A DNA stretch of 64,000 nucleotides from Vibrio sp. Of7-15 (GCF_022347565.1 NZ_JAKRGH010000016.1:62001-126000); one strand, 5' to 3'. Numbered from the stretch's first letter, positions 1 to 10,898 are shown. A program made the numbers and translations. Notes: generated by a model not told the origin, from the sequence alone.

Positions 1-477
1 ATCGAAGGTTTAACGGACTCGAAGAAGTTGTCAGAGAAAAAACGCAACGCCTTGTTTATAGAAATTAAAGAAAAAGCCTTGTCGTGGTCTCTTGGGCGTT
101 GTGAGCCCGAAGAAATTGATCAGATTAATATTCTTCAAGCAACCATGGTTGCGATGCAGCGCGCTATCGCTGGGTTAGATGTTCAGCCTAACTTTGCGCT
201 TATCGATGGCAATAAAGTACCTGAGTTACCAATGCCAGGTCAGGCAGTGGTGAAAGGTGACTTACGAGTGGCAGAAATTAGTGCTGCCTCTATTCTGGCC
301 AAAGTCACTCGAGACGCTGAAATGGAAGCGCTTGATGAGCAATACCCTGATTATGGGTTTGCTAAACATAAAGGCTATCCGACCAAAGCGCACTTTGAAG
401 CTTTAGAGAAATTTGGTGCCATTGAGCAACATCGTAAAAGCTTTAAGCCTGTAAAAAGGGCTTTAGGTCTAGAATAG
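1..477 (+). CDS. rnhB: Ribonuclease HII, 3' part
   Basis: This cuts the RNA strand of RNA-DNA hybrids and removes single ribonucleotides from DNA. The frame is open from base 1. It begins [15 protein letters not shown], the conserved segment just after the first catalytic Asp-Glu pair of RNase HII, so the N-terminus (roughly 40 residues) lies outside the window. The later block [16 protein letters not shown] and the ALIDGN strand are also typical of RNase HII. The apparent TTG/Met at base 28 is internal and is not the true start. As in E. coli, rnhB is directly followed by dnaE. The fragment shows no frameshift. The identification is firm. Confidence 0.96.
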   Translation: MEGLTDSKKLSEKKRNALFIEIKEKALSWSLGRCEPEEIDQINILQATMVAMQRAIAGLDVQPNFALIDGNKVPELPMPGQAVVKGDLRVAEISAASILAKVTRDAEMEALDEQYPDYGFAKHKGYPTKAHFEALEKFGAIEQHRKSFKPVKRALGLE

Positions 478-485
478 AAATACAT

Positions 486-520
486 ACAGAGCCTAATGAT
501 GTTGCGTTAGCGCTCTGTTT
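486..520 (+). terminator. Hairpin after rnhB
   Basis: ACAGAGC at 486-492 pairs with GCTCTGT at 512-518, and CTAA/TTAG extends the stem with a bulge. The following T-tract is short (TTTAT), so it may be a weak terminator or only a processing hairpin. Confidence 0.4.
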
Positions 521-581
521 ATCATGTCAGGTAATGACTCTTATTACTTTCATCTTCGAATAACCGGTTATAACTTCAATC

Positions 582-3500
582 ATGGCAGAACCTCGTTTTA
601 TTCATCTTCGTGTTCACAGTGACTACTCCATGGTGGACGGCCTTTCCAAAGTGCCGCCATTAGTAAAGAAAGTGGCTGAGCTGGGCATGCCTGCAATGGC
701 GCTTACGGATTTCACTAACTTATGTGGTTTGGTGAAGTTTTACTTTGCAGCACACGGAGCCGGAATTAAGCCTATTATTGGTGCTGATTTTAAAATGCAG
801 TCACCAGAGTTTGGTGATGAGCTGACTCAACTAACCGTATTGGCAGCAAATAATGAAGGGTATAAAAATTTAACCCTTTTAATCTCGAAAGCGTATCAAC
901 GTGGTCACGTTCAGCACCAGCCTGTTATAGATAAAGAGTGGTTAGTTGAACATAAAGAAGGCCTGATCCTGCTTTCTGGTGCCAAGCAAGGTGATGTGGG
1001 TAAAGCCCTATTAAAAGGTAACCAAACGCTGGTTAACCAGTGTGTCGAGTTTTATCAGACTCATTTTGCCGATAATTATTATCTTGAGCTGATCCGCAGC
1101 GGTCGTCCTGATGAAGAAAATTATCTGCATTTTGCAATAGCCCTTGCTGAACAACGTGCTCTTCCTGTTGTGGCGACAAATGAGGTTTGTTTTCTATCTG
1201 AAGATCAGTTCGATGCCCATGAAATCCGTGTTGCGATTCATGATGGTTACACGATGGCGGATCCTCGTCGTCCTAAAAACTACAGCAATCAACAATACTT
1301 GCGTAGTGAAGAGGAGATGTGCGAGCTATTTGCAGATATTCCAGAGGCTCTTGAGAACAGTGTTGAAATTGCCAAACGCTGTAATGTGACGGTGCGTTTA
1401 GGTGAGTATTTCTTACCTAACTTTCCCACTGAAGGGATGACCATCGAAGATTTTTTAATTAAGAAATCGGAAGAAGGGCTGGAAGAGCGCCTCGAGTTTT
1501 TATTCCCAGATCTTGAAGTTAGAAACCAAAAACGTCCAGAGTATGATGAACGTTTAAAGGTAGAGCTCAAAGTAATCAATGACATGGGTTTCCCTGGTTA
1601 CTTCCTGATCGTAATGGAATTTATACAGTGGTCTAAAGACAACGACATTCCTGTTGGTCCAGGGCGTGGTTCTGGTGCAGGCTCATTAGTTGCTTATGCT
1701 TTAAGCATTACCGACTTAGACCCACTCGAATATGATCTTCTTTTTGAACGTTTCTTGAACCCAGAACGTGTCTCCATGCCTGACTTCGATGTCGACTTTT
1801 GTATGGACAAACGTGATCAGGTTATTGAGCACGTGGCAGAGTTGTATGGTCGAGATGCGGTATCTCAGATTATTACCTTTGGCACCATGGCAGCCAAAGC
1901 GGTAATACGAGATGTAGGCCGCGTACTTGGCCACCCATATGGGTTTGTTGATCGTATCTCTAAGTTAGTTCCGCCCGATCCGGGAATGACACTGGCTAAA
2001 GCTTTTGAGGCCGAACCTCAGCTGCCTGAAATTTATAATGGCGATGAAGAAGTAAAAGCGCTTATCGATATGTGTCGTATCCTTGAAGGGGTGACACGTA
2101 ATGCGGGTAAACATGCCGGTGGTGTTGTTATTTCACCAACGACCATCACAGATTTTGCGCCTCTATATTGTGATGCAGAAGGTCAGTTCCCGGTTACCCA
2201 GTTTGATAAGAATGATGTTGAAACTGCGGGTCTGATTAAGTTTGACTTCTTGGGCCTTAGAACCCTTACCATTATTGACTGGGCACTGGGTCTGATTAAC
2301 CCAAGGTTGAAAAAAGAGGGTAAAGATCCTGTTCGTATTGAGGCCATACCTCTTGATGACCCGGCTTCTTTTGCACTAATGCAGCGCTCTGAAACTACTG
2401 CGGTATTCCAGGTGGAATCTCGAGGTATGAAAGAGCTGATTAAACGCCTTCAACCTGACTGCTTTGAAGATATTATCGCACTGGTAGCCCTGTTCCGACC
2501 GGGTCCTTTGCAATCGGGCATGGTAGATAACTTCATTGACCGTAAACACGGCCGGGAAGAGATTTCGTACCCAGATGAAAAGTGGCAGCATGAGTCTCTA
2601 AAAGACATTCTAGAGCCTACTTATGGCATTATTCTGTATCAAGAGCAGGTAATGCAGATTGCTCAGGTCTTAGCGGGTTATACCCTAGGTGGAGCTGATA
2701 TGCTTCGTCGTGCAATGGGTAAGAAAAAACCGGAAGAGATGGCTAAACAGCGTGCTGTCTTTGAAGAAGGCTCGGTCAAAAATGGGGTTGATGGCGAGCT
2801 CGCCATGAAGATTTTTGACTTGGTAGAGAAGTTTGCTGGTTATGGTTTTAACAAATCTCACTCTGCGGCATATGCGTTAGTTTCTTATCAAACGTTATGG
2901 TTAAAAACCCATTATCCAGCCGAGTTCATGGCCGCCGTAATGACCGCGGATATGGACAATACGGATAAAATCATCGGTTTGGTGGATGAGTGTCTGCGCA
3001 TGGGCTTAAAAGTTTTGCCGCCAGACATTAACTCCGGCTTGTATCGATTTAATGTTGACGATGGTGCTATTGTATACGGTATCGGTGCTATTAAAGGTGT
3101 CGGTGAGGGCCCCATTGAAAATATTATTCAAGCGCGGAACAAAGGAGGCCACTTTCGTGATCTTTTTGATTTTTGTGCTCGAATTGACACCAAAAAAGTC
3201 AACAAACGAGTGATTGAAAAATTAATTCAATCCGGTGCGTTAGATCGACTAGGTCCACACCGAGCGGCGATTATGGCGTCAGTGGATGATGCTGTAAAAG
3301 CTGCGGGTCAGCATCATCAAGCAGAGGCATTTGGCCAAACGGATATGTTTGGTGTCCTTACCGCCGAGCCGGAAGAAGTGGAGCAAGCGTATGCGCAAGT
3401 ACCTAAATGGCCTGAGAAAGTATGGCTTGAAGGGGAGCGCGAAACCTTAGGCTTATATTTAACTGGTCACCCAGTCAATTCTTATTTAAAAGAGCTAAAA

Positions 3501-4058
3501 CGTTACACGACATGGCGCTTAAAAGATGCACATCCTACTGGACGTGATAAAGTGGTTACAGTAGCGGGGCTAGTGCTTGCTGCTCGTGTGATGACCACCA
3601 AAAGAGGGAACCGTATTGGTTTATTAACCCTTGATGACCGTTCAGGCCGAATGGAAGTCATGTTATTCTCTGATGCGTTGGACCGTTACGCCGATTTACT
3701 TGAAAAAGACAAAATTTTACTTGTTTCTGGACAGGTCAGCTTTGATGACTTTAATGGTGGCCTTAAAATGTCAGCGCGTGAAGTGCTAGACATCTCAGAA
3801 GCAAGAGAAAAGTACGCCAGAGGACTTGCACTCTCGGTCACTGAGAGGCAAATTGATGGCCAATTTTTTGAGCGCTTTAGCCAAGTGCTGGAGCCACACC
3901 GGGCAGGTACTGTGCCGGTAAATGTATATTATCAACGAGAAGACGCTCGCGTTAAGTTAGTTCTTGGTACAGAGTGGCGGGTAACGCCTTCTGATCAATT
4001 ACTTGATGATTTAAAATCGTTGCTTGGCGAAGAGCAAGTCGAACTTGAATTTAACTAG
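582..4058 (+). CDS. dnaE: DNA polymerase III alpha subunit
   Basis: This is the catalytic polymerase subunit of the replicative DNA polymerase III holoenzyme. At 1158 residues it is almost the same length as the E. coli protein. The N-terminal PHP domain starts near residue 6 ([13 protein letters not shown]). The palm motif PDFDVDF puts the catalytic aspartates at 401 and 403, identical to E. coli numbering. [12 protein letters not shown] (about 360-370) and [11 protein letters not shown] (about 756-766) are typical. An OB-fold region lies near residues 990-1060 and the tau-binding tail follows. The start is ATG 582 (MAEPRFIHL), matching the family. It sits between rnhB and accA, as in E. coli. 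No damage is seen. Confidence 0.99.
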   Translation: MAEPRFIHLRVHSDYSMVDGLSKVPPLVKKVAELGMPAMALTDFTNLCGLVKFYFAAHGAGIKPIIGADFKMQSPEFGDELTQLTVLAANNEGYKNLTLLISKAYQRGHVQHQPVIDKEWLVEHKEGLILLSGAKQGDVGKALLKGNQTLVNQCVEFYQTHFADNYYLELIRSGRPDEENYLHFAIALAEQRALPVVATNEVCFLSEDQFDAHEIRVAIHDGYTMADPRRPKNYSNQQYLRSEEEMCELFADIPEALENSVEIAKRCNVTVRLGEYFLPNFPTEGMTIEDFLIKKSEEGLEERLEFLFPDLEVRNQKRPEYDERLKVELKVINDMGFPGYFLIVMEFIQWSKDNDIPVGPGRGSGAGSLVAYALSITDLDPLEYDLLFERFLNPERVSMPDFDVDFCMDKRDQVIEHVAELYGRDAVSQIITFGTMAAKAVIRDVGRVLGHPYGFVDRISKLVPPDPGMTLAKAFEAEPQLPEIYNGDEEVKALIDMCRILEGVTRNAGKHAGGVVISPTTITDFAPLYCDAEGQFPVTQFDKNDVETAGLIKFDFLGLRTLTIIDWALGLINPRLKKEGKDPVRIEAIPLDDPASFALMQRSETTAVFQVESRGMKELIKRLQPDCFEDIIALVALFRPGPLQSGMVDNFIDRKHGREEISYPDEKWQHESLKDILEPTYGIILYQEQVMQIAQVLAGYTLGGADMLRRAMGKKKPEEMAKQRAVFEEGSVKNGVDGELAMKIFDLVEKFAGYGFNKSHSAAYALVSYQTLWLKTHYPAEFMAAVMTADMDNTDKIIGLVDECLRMGLKVLPPDINSGLYRFNVDDGAIVYGIGAIKGVGEGPIENIIQARNKGGHFRDLFDFCARIDTKKVNKRVIEKLIQSGALDRLGPHRAAIMASVDDAVKAAGQHHQAEAFGQTDMFGVLTAEPEEVEQAYAQVPKWPEKVWLEGERETLGLYLTGHPVNSYLKELKRYTTWRLKDAHPTGRDKVVTVAGLVLAARVMTTKRGNRIGLLTLDDRSGRMEVMLFSDALDRYADLLEKDKILLVSGQVSFDDFNGGLKMSAREVLDISEAREKYARGLALSVTERQIDGQFFERFSQVLEPHRAGTVPVNVYYQREDARVKLVLGTEWRVTPSDQLLDDLKSLLGEEQVELEFN

Positions 4059-4112
4059 AATATCCAGTTACAGCAATAAACGTGACTGTACTGATAAAGG
4101 ATTCTTAGTGGT

Positions 4113-5072
4113 ATGAGCCTGAATTTTCTTGAATTTGAAAAACCAATTGCAGAATTAGAAGCCAAGATCGAAGCATTGCGTGATGTATCTAAACATGATG
4201 AAGATGCATCTATCGATCTAGATAAAGAGATCTCTCAGCTAGAAGAAAAAAGCCTTGAGCTAACAAAAAAAATCTTCGGAGATTTAGGCGCATGGCAAGT
4301 GGCGCAACTTGCGCGTCACCCTCGTCGTCCTTACACGCAAGACTACTTGGATCATGCGTTTACTGAGTTTGATGATTTAGCTGGCGATCGTGCTTATGCT
4401 GATGATAAAGCTATCGTAGGCGGTATCGCTCGTTTGGATGGCCGACCAGTTATGGTTATTGGTCATCAAAAAGGCCGTGAAACAAAAGAAAAAGTACTTC
4501 GTAACTTTGGTATGCCTAAGCCGGAAGGTTACCGTAAAGCGCTACGTCTAATGGAAATGGCAGAGCGTTTTAACATGCCTATCATTACTTTTATCGATAC
4601 TGCAGGTGCTTACCCAGGCGTTGGTGCGGAAGAGCGCGGCCAATCAGAAGCGATTGCGAAAAACTTAAAAGTCATGGCAGGCTTAAAAGTCCCTGTGATT
4701 TGTAATGTTGTGGGTGAAGGCGGCTCTGGTGGTGCTCTTGCTATTGGTGTTGGTGATTATGTGAATATGCTTCAGTATTCAACGTACTCAGTGATTTCAC
4801 CTGAAGGTTGTGCTTCTATTCTATGGCGTGATTCAGATAAAGCGCCACAAGCTGCTGAAGCAATGGGTCTAGTGGCAGAGCGTCTGAAAGAGTTGGAGCT
4901 GATCGATACGATCATCGAAGAGCCTTTAGGTGGCGCGCACCGTGACCATATTCAGATGGCTGAAAACATGAAAACGCGTTTGCTTGAGCAGCTGGCAGAG
5001 CTTGATCAATTAGATCAAGAAACGCTACTTGAGCGTCGTTACCAGCGTCTAATGAGCTACGGTTACTGTTAA
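4113..5072 (+). CDS. accA: Acetyl-CoA carboxylase carboxyltransferase subunit alpha
   Basis: Together with AccD this forms the carboxyltransferase that moves CO2 from carboxybiotin to acetyl-CoA, making malonyl-CoA for fatty acid synthesis in the cytoplasm. The 319-residue length equals that of E. coli AccA. The N-terminal helical segment ([16 protein letters not shown]) is typical, and the crotonase-like core has the glycine-rich oxyanion stretches [19 protein letters not shown] and [12 protein letters not shown]. The start ATG 4113 follows dnaE by 54 bases, so the two may be co-transcribed. A strong terminator follows. Confidence 0.98.
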   Translation: MSLNFLEFEKPIAELEAKIEALRDVSKHDEDASIDLDKEISQLEEKSLELTKKIFGDLGAWQVAQLARHPRRPYTQDYLDHAFTEFDDLAGDRAYADDKAIVGGIARLDGRPVMVIGHQKGRETKEKVLRNFGMPKPEGYRKALRLMEMAERFNMPIITFIDTAGAYPGVGAEERGQSEAIAKNLKVMAGLKVPVICNVVGEGGSGGALAIGVGDYVNMLQYSTYSVISPEGCASILWRDSDKAPQAAEAMGLVAERLKELELIDTIIEEPLGGAHRDHIQMAENMKTRLLEQLAELDQLDQETLLERRYQRLMSYGYC

Positions 5073-5134
5073 TCGTGTTCTGAACTAGATATTTAACTCA
5101 TTGATTTGATCGATTTGTTTTTAATATCAATAAT

Positions 5135-5158
5135 AAGCGGGCTTCGGCTCGCTTTTTT
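5135..5158 (+). terminator. Rho-independent terminator after accA
   Basis: An 8-bp stem (AAGCGGGC/GCTCGCTT, one G-U pair) with a TTCG tetraloop is followed by a run of T. It separates accA from tilS. Confidence 0.9.
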
Positions 5159-5188
5159 CGTTTTTAGGTTTCTTGATTGAATAACGCT

Positions 5189-6502
5189 ATGCTTACAGAT
5201 CATTTTTTCACTGTGCTTCAACCATACCTTACCCAACCGAGAAAGTTTGTTCTTGCCTTTAGTGGTGGAGTGGATTCTCGGGTGATGTTACAGCTTCTTG
5301 CTCAGTTTCAAGCAAAGCATAAAAATGCAGAGTGTATTGCGGTGCATGTCCATCATGGATTAAGTGAGCATGCGGACACTTGGCAACAGCAATGTGAGAG
5401 TTGGACGAATGAAGTGGGCATTCCATTGTATGTAGAAAAGGTCACCTTGTCATTGGGGGCTCGTGTAAGCATTGAGCAAGCCGCTCGTGAAGCCCGTTAT
5501 CAAGCGTTAGAAAAATACATTAGTCGTGACGATGTACTACTAACAGGGCAACACAGCGACGATCAGGTTGAAACGTTTTTGTTGGCGTTAAAAAGAGGAA
5601 GCGGCCCTGCGGGATTGTCGGCCATGGCACCGGTGAGTCAATTTGGTCAGGGAGTGATGGTTAGGCCTTTATTGTCAGTGCCACGACATGACGTCGAAGC
5701 GTTTGCGAAGGCTGAGCAGTTAGAGTGGGTGGAAGATGAAAGTAATCAAGATACTCAGTTTGATCGTAATTTCTTGCGCCATCAAGTGACGCCCCAATTG
5801 AATCAGCGTTGGCCGGGCTTTAGAAAGTCGGTAATGCGAACCGCTGAATTGTGTGCGGAGCAGGAGAGTCTACTAACAGAGTTGTTGATGGAGAAGCTAC
5901 AGTCTATTAAGCAACCTGATGGCAGTGTAGATATACCTCTTTTACGTCAAGAGTCAGATCCGGCCAGAGCGTATCTGTTGCGTATGTGGCTTGCCTCTCA
6001 TCAGTGTCAGATGCCAAGTCGTATTCAGCTAGAGCAGATGTGGCAAGATGTAGCGTGTGCCAGTACCGATGCCAACCCTATTTTTAGTCTGCATGATATG
6101 CACATACGTCGTTTTCAACAGCGGTTGTATTTGGTTAGGCCATGTGAAGATATCACCGATTGGCGTGCTCCATTAGTCGATGAACTAGCTCTTCCTGATG
6201 GGCTTGGTCGTTTAGCATTAAAGGCATTATCGGGCAGAGAGCTGGTCGAATTTGGTTTACGCTTACCAAGCAAAGATGAAGTGGTAACGGTTTGCTTTAA
6301 TCCTGAAGGTATTTCTGCTCATCCACAGAATCGTGGTCATAGTCGTAAGCTGAAAAAATTGTTTCAAGAGTATGGTGTTCCAAGTTGGAATCGTCGTCGT
6401 ACCCCGCTTATTTTTTATGGCGAACAGCTGGCAGCGGTGGCTGGCTTATTCGTATGTCGGGGGTTTGTTGGTCAGCAGTGTGAGCTAACGTGGCATATTT
6501 AA
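5189..6502 (+). CDS. tilS: tRNA(Ile)-lysidine synthase
   Basis: TilS attaches lysine to C34 of the CAU-anticodon tRNA(Ile) using ATP, which lets it read AUA codons. The PP-loop signature SGGVDS lies near residue 26, within FVLAFSGGVDSRVML, followed by the HVHHGLS block typical of the N-type ATP pyrophosphatase fold. The C-terminal part (about 350-437) matches the TilS-C domain that grips the acceptor stem. I chose ATG 5189 (MLTDHFF, 437 residues). TTG 5177 is in frame and has an AGG 8 bases upstream, so it is a real alternative. The position downstream of accA is usual for enterics and vibrios. Confidence 0.95.
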   Translation: MLTDHFFTVLQPYLTQPRKFVLAFSGGVDSRVMLQLLAQFQAKHKNAECIAVHVHHGLSEHADTWQQQCESWTNEVGIPLYVEKVTLSLGARVSIEQAAREARYQALEKYISRDDVLLTGQHSDDQVETFLLALKRGSGPAGLSAMAPVSQFGQGVMVRPLLSVPRHDVEAFAKAEQLEWVEDESNQDTQFDRNFLRHQVTPQLNQRWPGFRKSVMRTAELCAEQESLLTELLMEKLQSIKQPDGSVDIPLLRQESDPARAYLLRMWLASHQCQMPSRIQLEQMWQDVACASTDANPIFSLHDMHIRRFQQRLYLVRPCEDITDWRAPLVDELALPDGLGRLALKALSGRELVEFGLRLPSKDEVVTVCFNPEGISAHPQNRGHSRKLKKLFQEYGVPSWNRRRTPLIFYGEQLAAVAGLFVCRGFVGQQCELTWHI

Positions 6503-6580
6503 TCGGTTCAGTGGAAATTCTCAATAAGAAAAGCAAAAATATAAACTAATAAAAACACAATAAATTATTGAGAGGAAGCA

Positions 6581-6889
6581 ATGAAAAGAGCACTAGGATT
6601 CGCAGTTGCGGCATTAATGATGGCTTCACCAGCAATGGCCGGTGATGCAGCCGCAGGAAAAGCAAAAGCAGCTGTGTGTGCGGCATGTCATGGCGCTGAT
6701 GGTATCGCATTGATCCCAGGTTACCCTAATCTGAAAGGTCAAAATGAGCAGTATTTAGTGAGTTCACTGAAAGCGTATAAGTCAAAAGAGCGCAGTGGTG
6801 GTATGGCGATGGTTATGCAGCCACAAGCGGCAATGTTAAGTGATGCTGATATCGAAAACTTAGCAGCGTATTTTGCTAGTTTGAAGTAA
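6581..6889 (+). CDS. Periplasmic class I c-type cytochrome
   Basis: This is a small single-heme electron carrier. Residues 1-20 form a Sec signal peptide ending ASPAMA, so cleavage before GDAAAG is likely. Heme is bound at CAACH (residues 33-37), and the probable distal methionine lies in [14 protein letters not shown]. The end LAAYFASLK is the usual C-terminal helix of the c553/c5-type family. The mature protein is about 81 residues. GAGAGGAAG-like spacing before ATG 6581 gives a good ribosome site. It could deliver electrons to terminal oxidases or periplasmic reductases; the sequence does not say which. It has its own terminator and is not in an operon with tilS. Confidence 0.9.
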   Translation: MKRALGFAVAALMMASPAMAGDAAAGKAKAAVCAACHGADGIALIPGYPNLKGQNEQYLVSSLKAYKSKERSGGMAMVMQPQAAMLSDADIENLAAYFASLK

Positions 6890-6913
6890 ATACAACTCTG
6901 CATATAGGTAAAT

Positions 6914-6942
6914 AAAGCATAGTCTCTTGGCTATGCTTTTTT
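6914..6942 (+). terminator. Rho-independent terminator after the cytochrome c gene
   Basis: A perfect 9-bp stem, AAAGCATAG/CTATGCTTT, with an 8-base loop, followed by T residues. Confidence 0.9.
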
Positions 6943-7066
6943 GTTTATATAAGGGGGCGTACACTGAAAATATCTGTGGTTTCATTGGAAAGTGTGAAAA
7001 GGCATCGCATTAGTTGATAACATGTGATTAACTTGGGGTTATCCTGTAGTAAATAAGGGGCATCTT

Positions 7067-7753
7067 ATGATTTTCTTCGACTTGGACAACACCTTATTGG
7101 ATCATGATGGCGCAGAGAAAGATGCAATTTGTGATTTTGTCGCTAAGTATCATTCACAGTTAATAGAGTTAGAGCACGCACCGGATGTAGCTTGGCGTGA
7201 AATAACCGATAAACATCGAGAGCGTTGGCGACAAGGAGAGTTGGACTTTATTGGTCAGAGGCGAGCTAGGATCAGTGAGTTATTCAGTCGCCCCTTGACC
7301 ACTCAGCAAGCTGATGCGTTATTTAGCGAATTTTTTGCTATTTATCAATCTTATTGGCGTCCTTATAGTGATGTTATTCCTGCGCTTGAGAAACTAAAAG
7401 GTATCCCATTAGCAGTAATCAGTAATGGTTTTACGAGTCAGCAAGTGGCAAAATTAACAGAAACTGGATTACGCCCTTATTTTCAGTTGATAGTGAGCTC
7501 AGAAGAGGCTGGTTACGCTAAGCCAAGCCCTGAGATTTTTCATTATGCGGCTGGCATGGCGGGTGGTGACGCTAACAGCCATTGGTTTATTGGTAACCAT
7601 CCAGAACGTGATGCTATTGCTGCCCATCGGGCTGGAATGCGATCAGTGTGGCTGAATCGGGATAATACTGTGTTTTCGACTGAAACCCGAGTGGTTAAAA
7701 GCTTAACGGGTTTTGCTGATTTGGTTTGTGAAAGCTATAAAATGACGGCTTGA
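7067..7753 (+). CDS. yjjG: HAD-family nucleotidase, YjjG type
   Basis: This is a haloacid-dehalogenase phosphatase of 228 residues. Motif I is FFDLDNTLLDHD (residues 3-14) with the nucleophile and acid aspartates. Motif II is AVISNG near residue 122, the motif III lysine is in GYAKPSPEIF (about 160), and motif IV is WFIGNHPERDAIAA. The length, the DLDNTLLDH start and the helical cap match YjjG, a house-cleaning 5'-nucleotidase acting on dUMP, dTMP and non-canonical pyrimidine nucleotides in E. coli. Motif IV reads GNHPERD rather than the usual GDxxxND, as is common in this subgroup. An AGGGG site precedes ATG 7067. The substrate is inferred from the family. Confidence 0.8.
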   Translation: MIFFDLDNTLLDHDGAEKDAICDFVAKYHSQLIELEHAPDVAWREITDKHRERWRQGELDFIGQRRARISELFSRPLTTQQADALFSEFFAIYQSYWRPYSDVIPALEKLKGIPLAVISNGFTSQQVAKLTETGLRPYFQLIVSSEEAGYAKPSPEIFHYAAGMAGGDANSHWFIGNHPERDAIAAHRAGMRSVWLNRDNTVFSTETRVVKSLTGFADLVCESYKMTA

Positions 7754-7768
7754 GTCGGAACTGAGATC

Positions 7769-7790
7769 GTACAATTTTGGATTGTACTTT
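7769..7790 (+). terminator. Possible weak terminator after yjjG
   Basis: A perfect 7-bp stem, GTACAAT/ATTGTAC, with a 5-base loop, followed only by TTTA. The stem is AT-rich, so termination would be weak. Confidence 0.4.
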
Positions 7791-7918
7791 ACATTTCTTA
7801 CGATGATATATAGCTTAGTAAATACTTAGTATGTGCTTTCACAGGAGGTGAACAGCAATATTAAGTCATTTAGTTGTTTCAATGGATGAAATGACATTAA
7901 TTAAGAAGGACTTTATTT

Positions 7919-8317
7919 GTGATAGCTCATGCAATTGGTGAGCTTAAACCTAATCATACGCTAGATACCGGACGGGTATTAGCCATCATATTAGGTGCTT
8001 GCCTTATTTATCATATCGATACGTTTAGTAGTGTGTTTACTGCTCGTACGCTAAGCGTGATTCCTCTATTCATCTCTGGTTTGATTTTTACGGCCGGTGG
8101 CTTGGCCGTGACTGGTTTGTGGCTAAGAAAATTGTGGGGTTATATCCCAGCTTATTTCTTTATCCCTGCCATAACCATGTTTTCTGATATTAGTCTTGTG
8201 CCTTTTTTACCGACATTGTTTCCGGGTGAGTTCCAAGCGTGGAGTATTGTGGTCAGTAATCTGGCTGTGCTGCTTTTTTCTGTCTGGTCTTTGCTTCATA
8301 AAATGAAAGCGCCGTAA
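7919..8317 (+). CDS. Four-helix inner-membrane protein, unknown function
   Basis: I do not recognise this 132-residue protein. It has a short polar N-terminus (MIAHAIGELKPNHTLDTGR), then four hydrophobic stretches at about residues 20-38, 45-68, 74-95 and 104-125, and ends in a short charged tail (HKMKAP). The start is GTG 7919, preceded by AAGAAGGA about 9 bases upstream. It lies alone between yjjG and glnB. No catalytic motif is visible. It may be a lineage-specific integral membrane protein. Confidence 0.7.
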   Translation: MIAHAIGELKPNHTLDTGRVLAIILGACLIYHIDTFSSVFTARTLSVIPLFISGLIFTAGGLAVTGLWLRKLWGYIPAYFFIPAITMFSDISLVPFLPTLFPGEFQAWSIVVSNLAVLLFSVWSLLHKMKAP

Positions 8318-8448
8318 TCGTAAAGAGGTTTAGGTCTTTTCCTTATTTGTTAAAGAGTTCAATTTGGATTCAATACCAATATAAGTAATAATGACATCAG
8401 ATTTTTGTTGCTGGTGAGATTGGTGCAAGCCAGGAGTAGCCATACTAA

Positions 8449-8796
<348 letters not shown>

Positions 8797-8865
8797 GTGG
8801 CCACACAGTGATACTACTATCTGTAATTGATTTAAGCAGCCGTGGTTCATTTTTAAATTTACATG

Positions 8866-8895
8866 GGCTCTAAGGGATAACCTTGGGGCTTTTTT
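8866..8895 (+). terminator. Rho-independent terminator after glnB
   Basis: GGCTCTAAGG pairs with CCTTGGGGCT (10 bp including G-U pairs) around a 5-base loop, followed by TTTTT. Confidence 0.8.
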
Positions 8896-9039
8896 ATCTT
8901 GATCTAATCCACCTTTCTTTTTTGCGCTTGGTCGACTGTTGGACTAATAATTGAAGTTGTGACTTTTTTCACTTCTTACCAATAGTTAAATACCGTCTAG
9001 ACTGTATATAACCAACGAAAAATTTATTAAGGAGGATAT

Positions 9040-9837
9040 ATGCCTCGTACGGTTAACCCTTCAGACTTTGAAGATAAGAAAAAGCATGTCCCTGATCATG
9101 AGTATGCTCGAACGATTCCATGTAATCAGGTAAGTGTGTCGGCTCCATTTCATTGGCTATCACTTGGTTTACACGATTTTATTCGTATGCCAGTGATCAG
9201 TGCTTTCTATGGTCTTTGTTTTATGGCCGCCGCCATTGGTATTGTTTTATTGGTGCAGTGGCAGGGAACGCACCTAGTAGTAATGCCCAGCTTAGTTGTT
9301 TATATGCTGATTGGTCCTTTTTTAGCTTTAGGGCTCTATGATGCGAGTTGGGAGCGAGAAAAAGGGCACCATGCAAAATTGTTCCACTCCATGAAAGCGA
9401 TAGGGCGTAACTCCACATCTCAATGGGCCTTTGCCGTTATGCTTGCTGTTGCGATGATCTTTTGGATGCGAATTGCTGCTTTGTTGCATGTTCTCTACCC
9501 TTCAGTGCAAGGTGCGCCATTGACTGATTTCTTGCCTTTCTTAGTGATTGGCTCTCTTATCGGGCTTGTTATTGCTAGTGTGATTTTCAGTATTTCCGCT
9601 TTCTCTATGCCACTAATGATGGAGCGTCGAGTGGATATGATGACGGCGGTATTTACAAGTTTTAATGCTGTTAAATCTAATGTACCTGCCATGATCGTAT
9701 GGGCTGCCATTATCTGCGGCGGGATTTTGATTGGGTTTGCGACTTATGGAATTGGGATGTTATTTACTATGCCTATTTTAGGTTACGGTACTTGGCATGC
9801 TTATCATGAAACGGTTAAAAAGAATCATCACTTATAA
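9040..9837 (+). CDS. DUF2189 family integral membrane protein
   Basis: This 265-residue protein matches my memory of the DUF2189 family (predicted inner-membrane proteins of unknown role). A polar N-terminus of about 45 residues (MPRTVNPSDFEDKKK) is followed by about six hydrophobic segments: near 50-72, 78-98, 126-150, 164-188, 210-228 and 230-250. The block LGLYDASWEREKG between helices 2 and 3 is conserved in the family. An AAGGAGG site 5 bases before ATG 9040 is very strong. It is monocistronic and ends at a perfect inverted repeat. Some relatives are annotated as cytochrome c oxidase-associated, but nothing here supports that. Confidence 0.8.
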   Translation: MPRTVNPSDFEDKKKHVPDHEYARTIPCNQVSVSAPFHWLSLGLHDFIRMPVISAFYGLCFMAAAIGIVLLVQWQGTHLVVMPSLVVYMLIGPFLALGLYDASWEREKGHHAKLFHSMKAIGRNSTSQWAFAVMLAVAMIFWMRIAALLHVLYPSVQGAPLTDFLPFLVIGSLIGLVIASVIFSISAFSMPLMMERRVDMMTAVFTSFNAVKSNVPAMIVWAAIICGGILIGFATYGIGMLFTMPILGYGTWHAYHETVKKNHHL

Positions 9838-9843
9838 ATTTTT

Positions 9844-9873
9844 AACACCGCTTATTTAAGAATAAGCGGTGTT
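9844..9873 (+). terminator. Perfect inverted repeat after the DUF2189 gene
   Basis: A 13-bp perfect stem (AACACCGCTTATT and its complement) has a TAAG tetraloop. The tail is CCTTCCT rather than a clean T-run. It probably terminates or protects the 3' end. Confidence 0.65.
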
Positions 9874-10049
9874 CCTTCCTAAAAATAATTCTCCCCTGAC
9901 TTTCCTTGCTAAAAGAATGCTTGCCAGCATAATGGGTAGGCACTGGCTTAATGGCTTCTAATGTCTTTAAGCCAAACTGTTGTGTCTAATCTTAAATTCT
10001 CCTGAGTTCAGGTTATGTTTTTGGGCTCGTTAATTGAGAGCAATGTTTA

Positions 10050-10898
10050 ATGAAAATTCTTATTGGGCTTGGTGCTGTGTTTGTAGCTGCCATAGTTTCT
10101 TTCCAAGTGTCTTTTACCATTCCTGAGCAAGCAGAAGTGATGGCACTAGAAGCTGAATCTAATGAGCTTAAAGTCCGTTGTCTTACGGAAAATCAGGTCA
10201 CTGCGCTTGATCGCGACGGAAAGTTGTCATTACTGGTGTGGAATATTTATAAGCAGCAGAAGGAGAGTTGGCAATCGCAGTTGCAGGAATTATCAACGGA
10301 TGTCGATCTAATTTTATTACAAGAAGCCAGTTTAACCCCATCTCTAAAAAGTGCCATAAAACAAGCAGGTTGGGTAGCAAATCTTGTGCGAGCGTTTGAT
10401 GTGTTAGATACCTCAGCAGGCGTATTAAGTTTATCTCGCAGTCAGCCTAGCTCAGCATGTGCCCATACGGCGTTAGAGCCTTGGTTACGTTTACCTAAAT
10501 CGGCGTTACTGAGTTTGTTTCCTTTGAGCACTCAAGAAAATTTAGCGGTGGTGAATATCCATGGTGTTAATTTTACCTTGGGTACAGAGGAGTATCACGC
10601 TCAGCTATCTGAGCTACAAAACGCGTTAGAGGCACATCAGGGGCCAATTATTGTGGCTGGTGATTTTAATACATGGAGTGAAGACAGGTTAGCGGTGGTA
10701 AGGGATCAAGTGGGTCAACTTGGTTTGAAGGAGGTGAGTTTTACTGACGATCATCGAACTCAGTTTCTGACGGGCTTGCCGTTAGATCATATTTTTTATC
10801 GGGGTTTAGAGCTTGAAAAAGCAGAAGCGCCCAAGTCGGACGCTTCTGATCATAACCCTATGATTGCCCATTTTCGATTACAAAATAGCAATGAATAG
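10050..10898 (+). CDS. yafD: Endonuclease/exonuclease/phosphatase family protein, YafD-like
   Basis: This is a 282-residue member of the EEP (DNase I-like) fold. An N-terminal hydrophobic segment (residues 2-24) acts as a signal anchor, so the domain is probably periplasmic or membrane-tethered. Visible metal-site and catalytic motifs are LLVWNIYKQ (about 64-72), LLQEAS (about 92-97, metal-binding Glu), VAGDFNTWS (about 200-208), PLDHIFYRG and the final SDHNPM (His-Asp pair). E. coli yafD sits in the same neighbourhood (with mltD, gloB, rnhA, dnaQ), which supports the call. The substrate is unknown. The last 21 bases overlap the 3' end of the convergent Yip1 gene. Confidence 0.8.
   Translation: MKILIGLGAVFVAAIVSFQVSFTIPEQAEVMALEAESNELKVRCLTENQVTALDRDGKLSLLVWNIYKQQKESWQSQLQELSTDVDLILLQEASLTPSLKSAIKQAGWVANLVRAFDVLDTSAGVLSLSRSQPSSACAHTALEPWLRLPKSALLSLFPLSTQENLAVVNIHGVNFTLGTEEYHAQLSELQNALEAHQGPIIVAGDFNTWSEDRLAVVRDQVGQLGLKEVSFTDDHRTQFLTGLPLDHIFYRGLELEKAEAPKSDASDHNPMIAHFRLQNSNE

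Noticed and set aside
9944-9974. Inverted repeat TGGCTTAA...TTAAGCCA before the YafD-like gene
   Set aside because: Eight-base arms with a 15-base loop and no T-run; within chance for an AT-rich gap.
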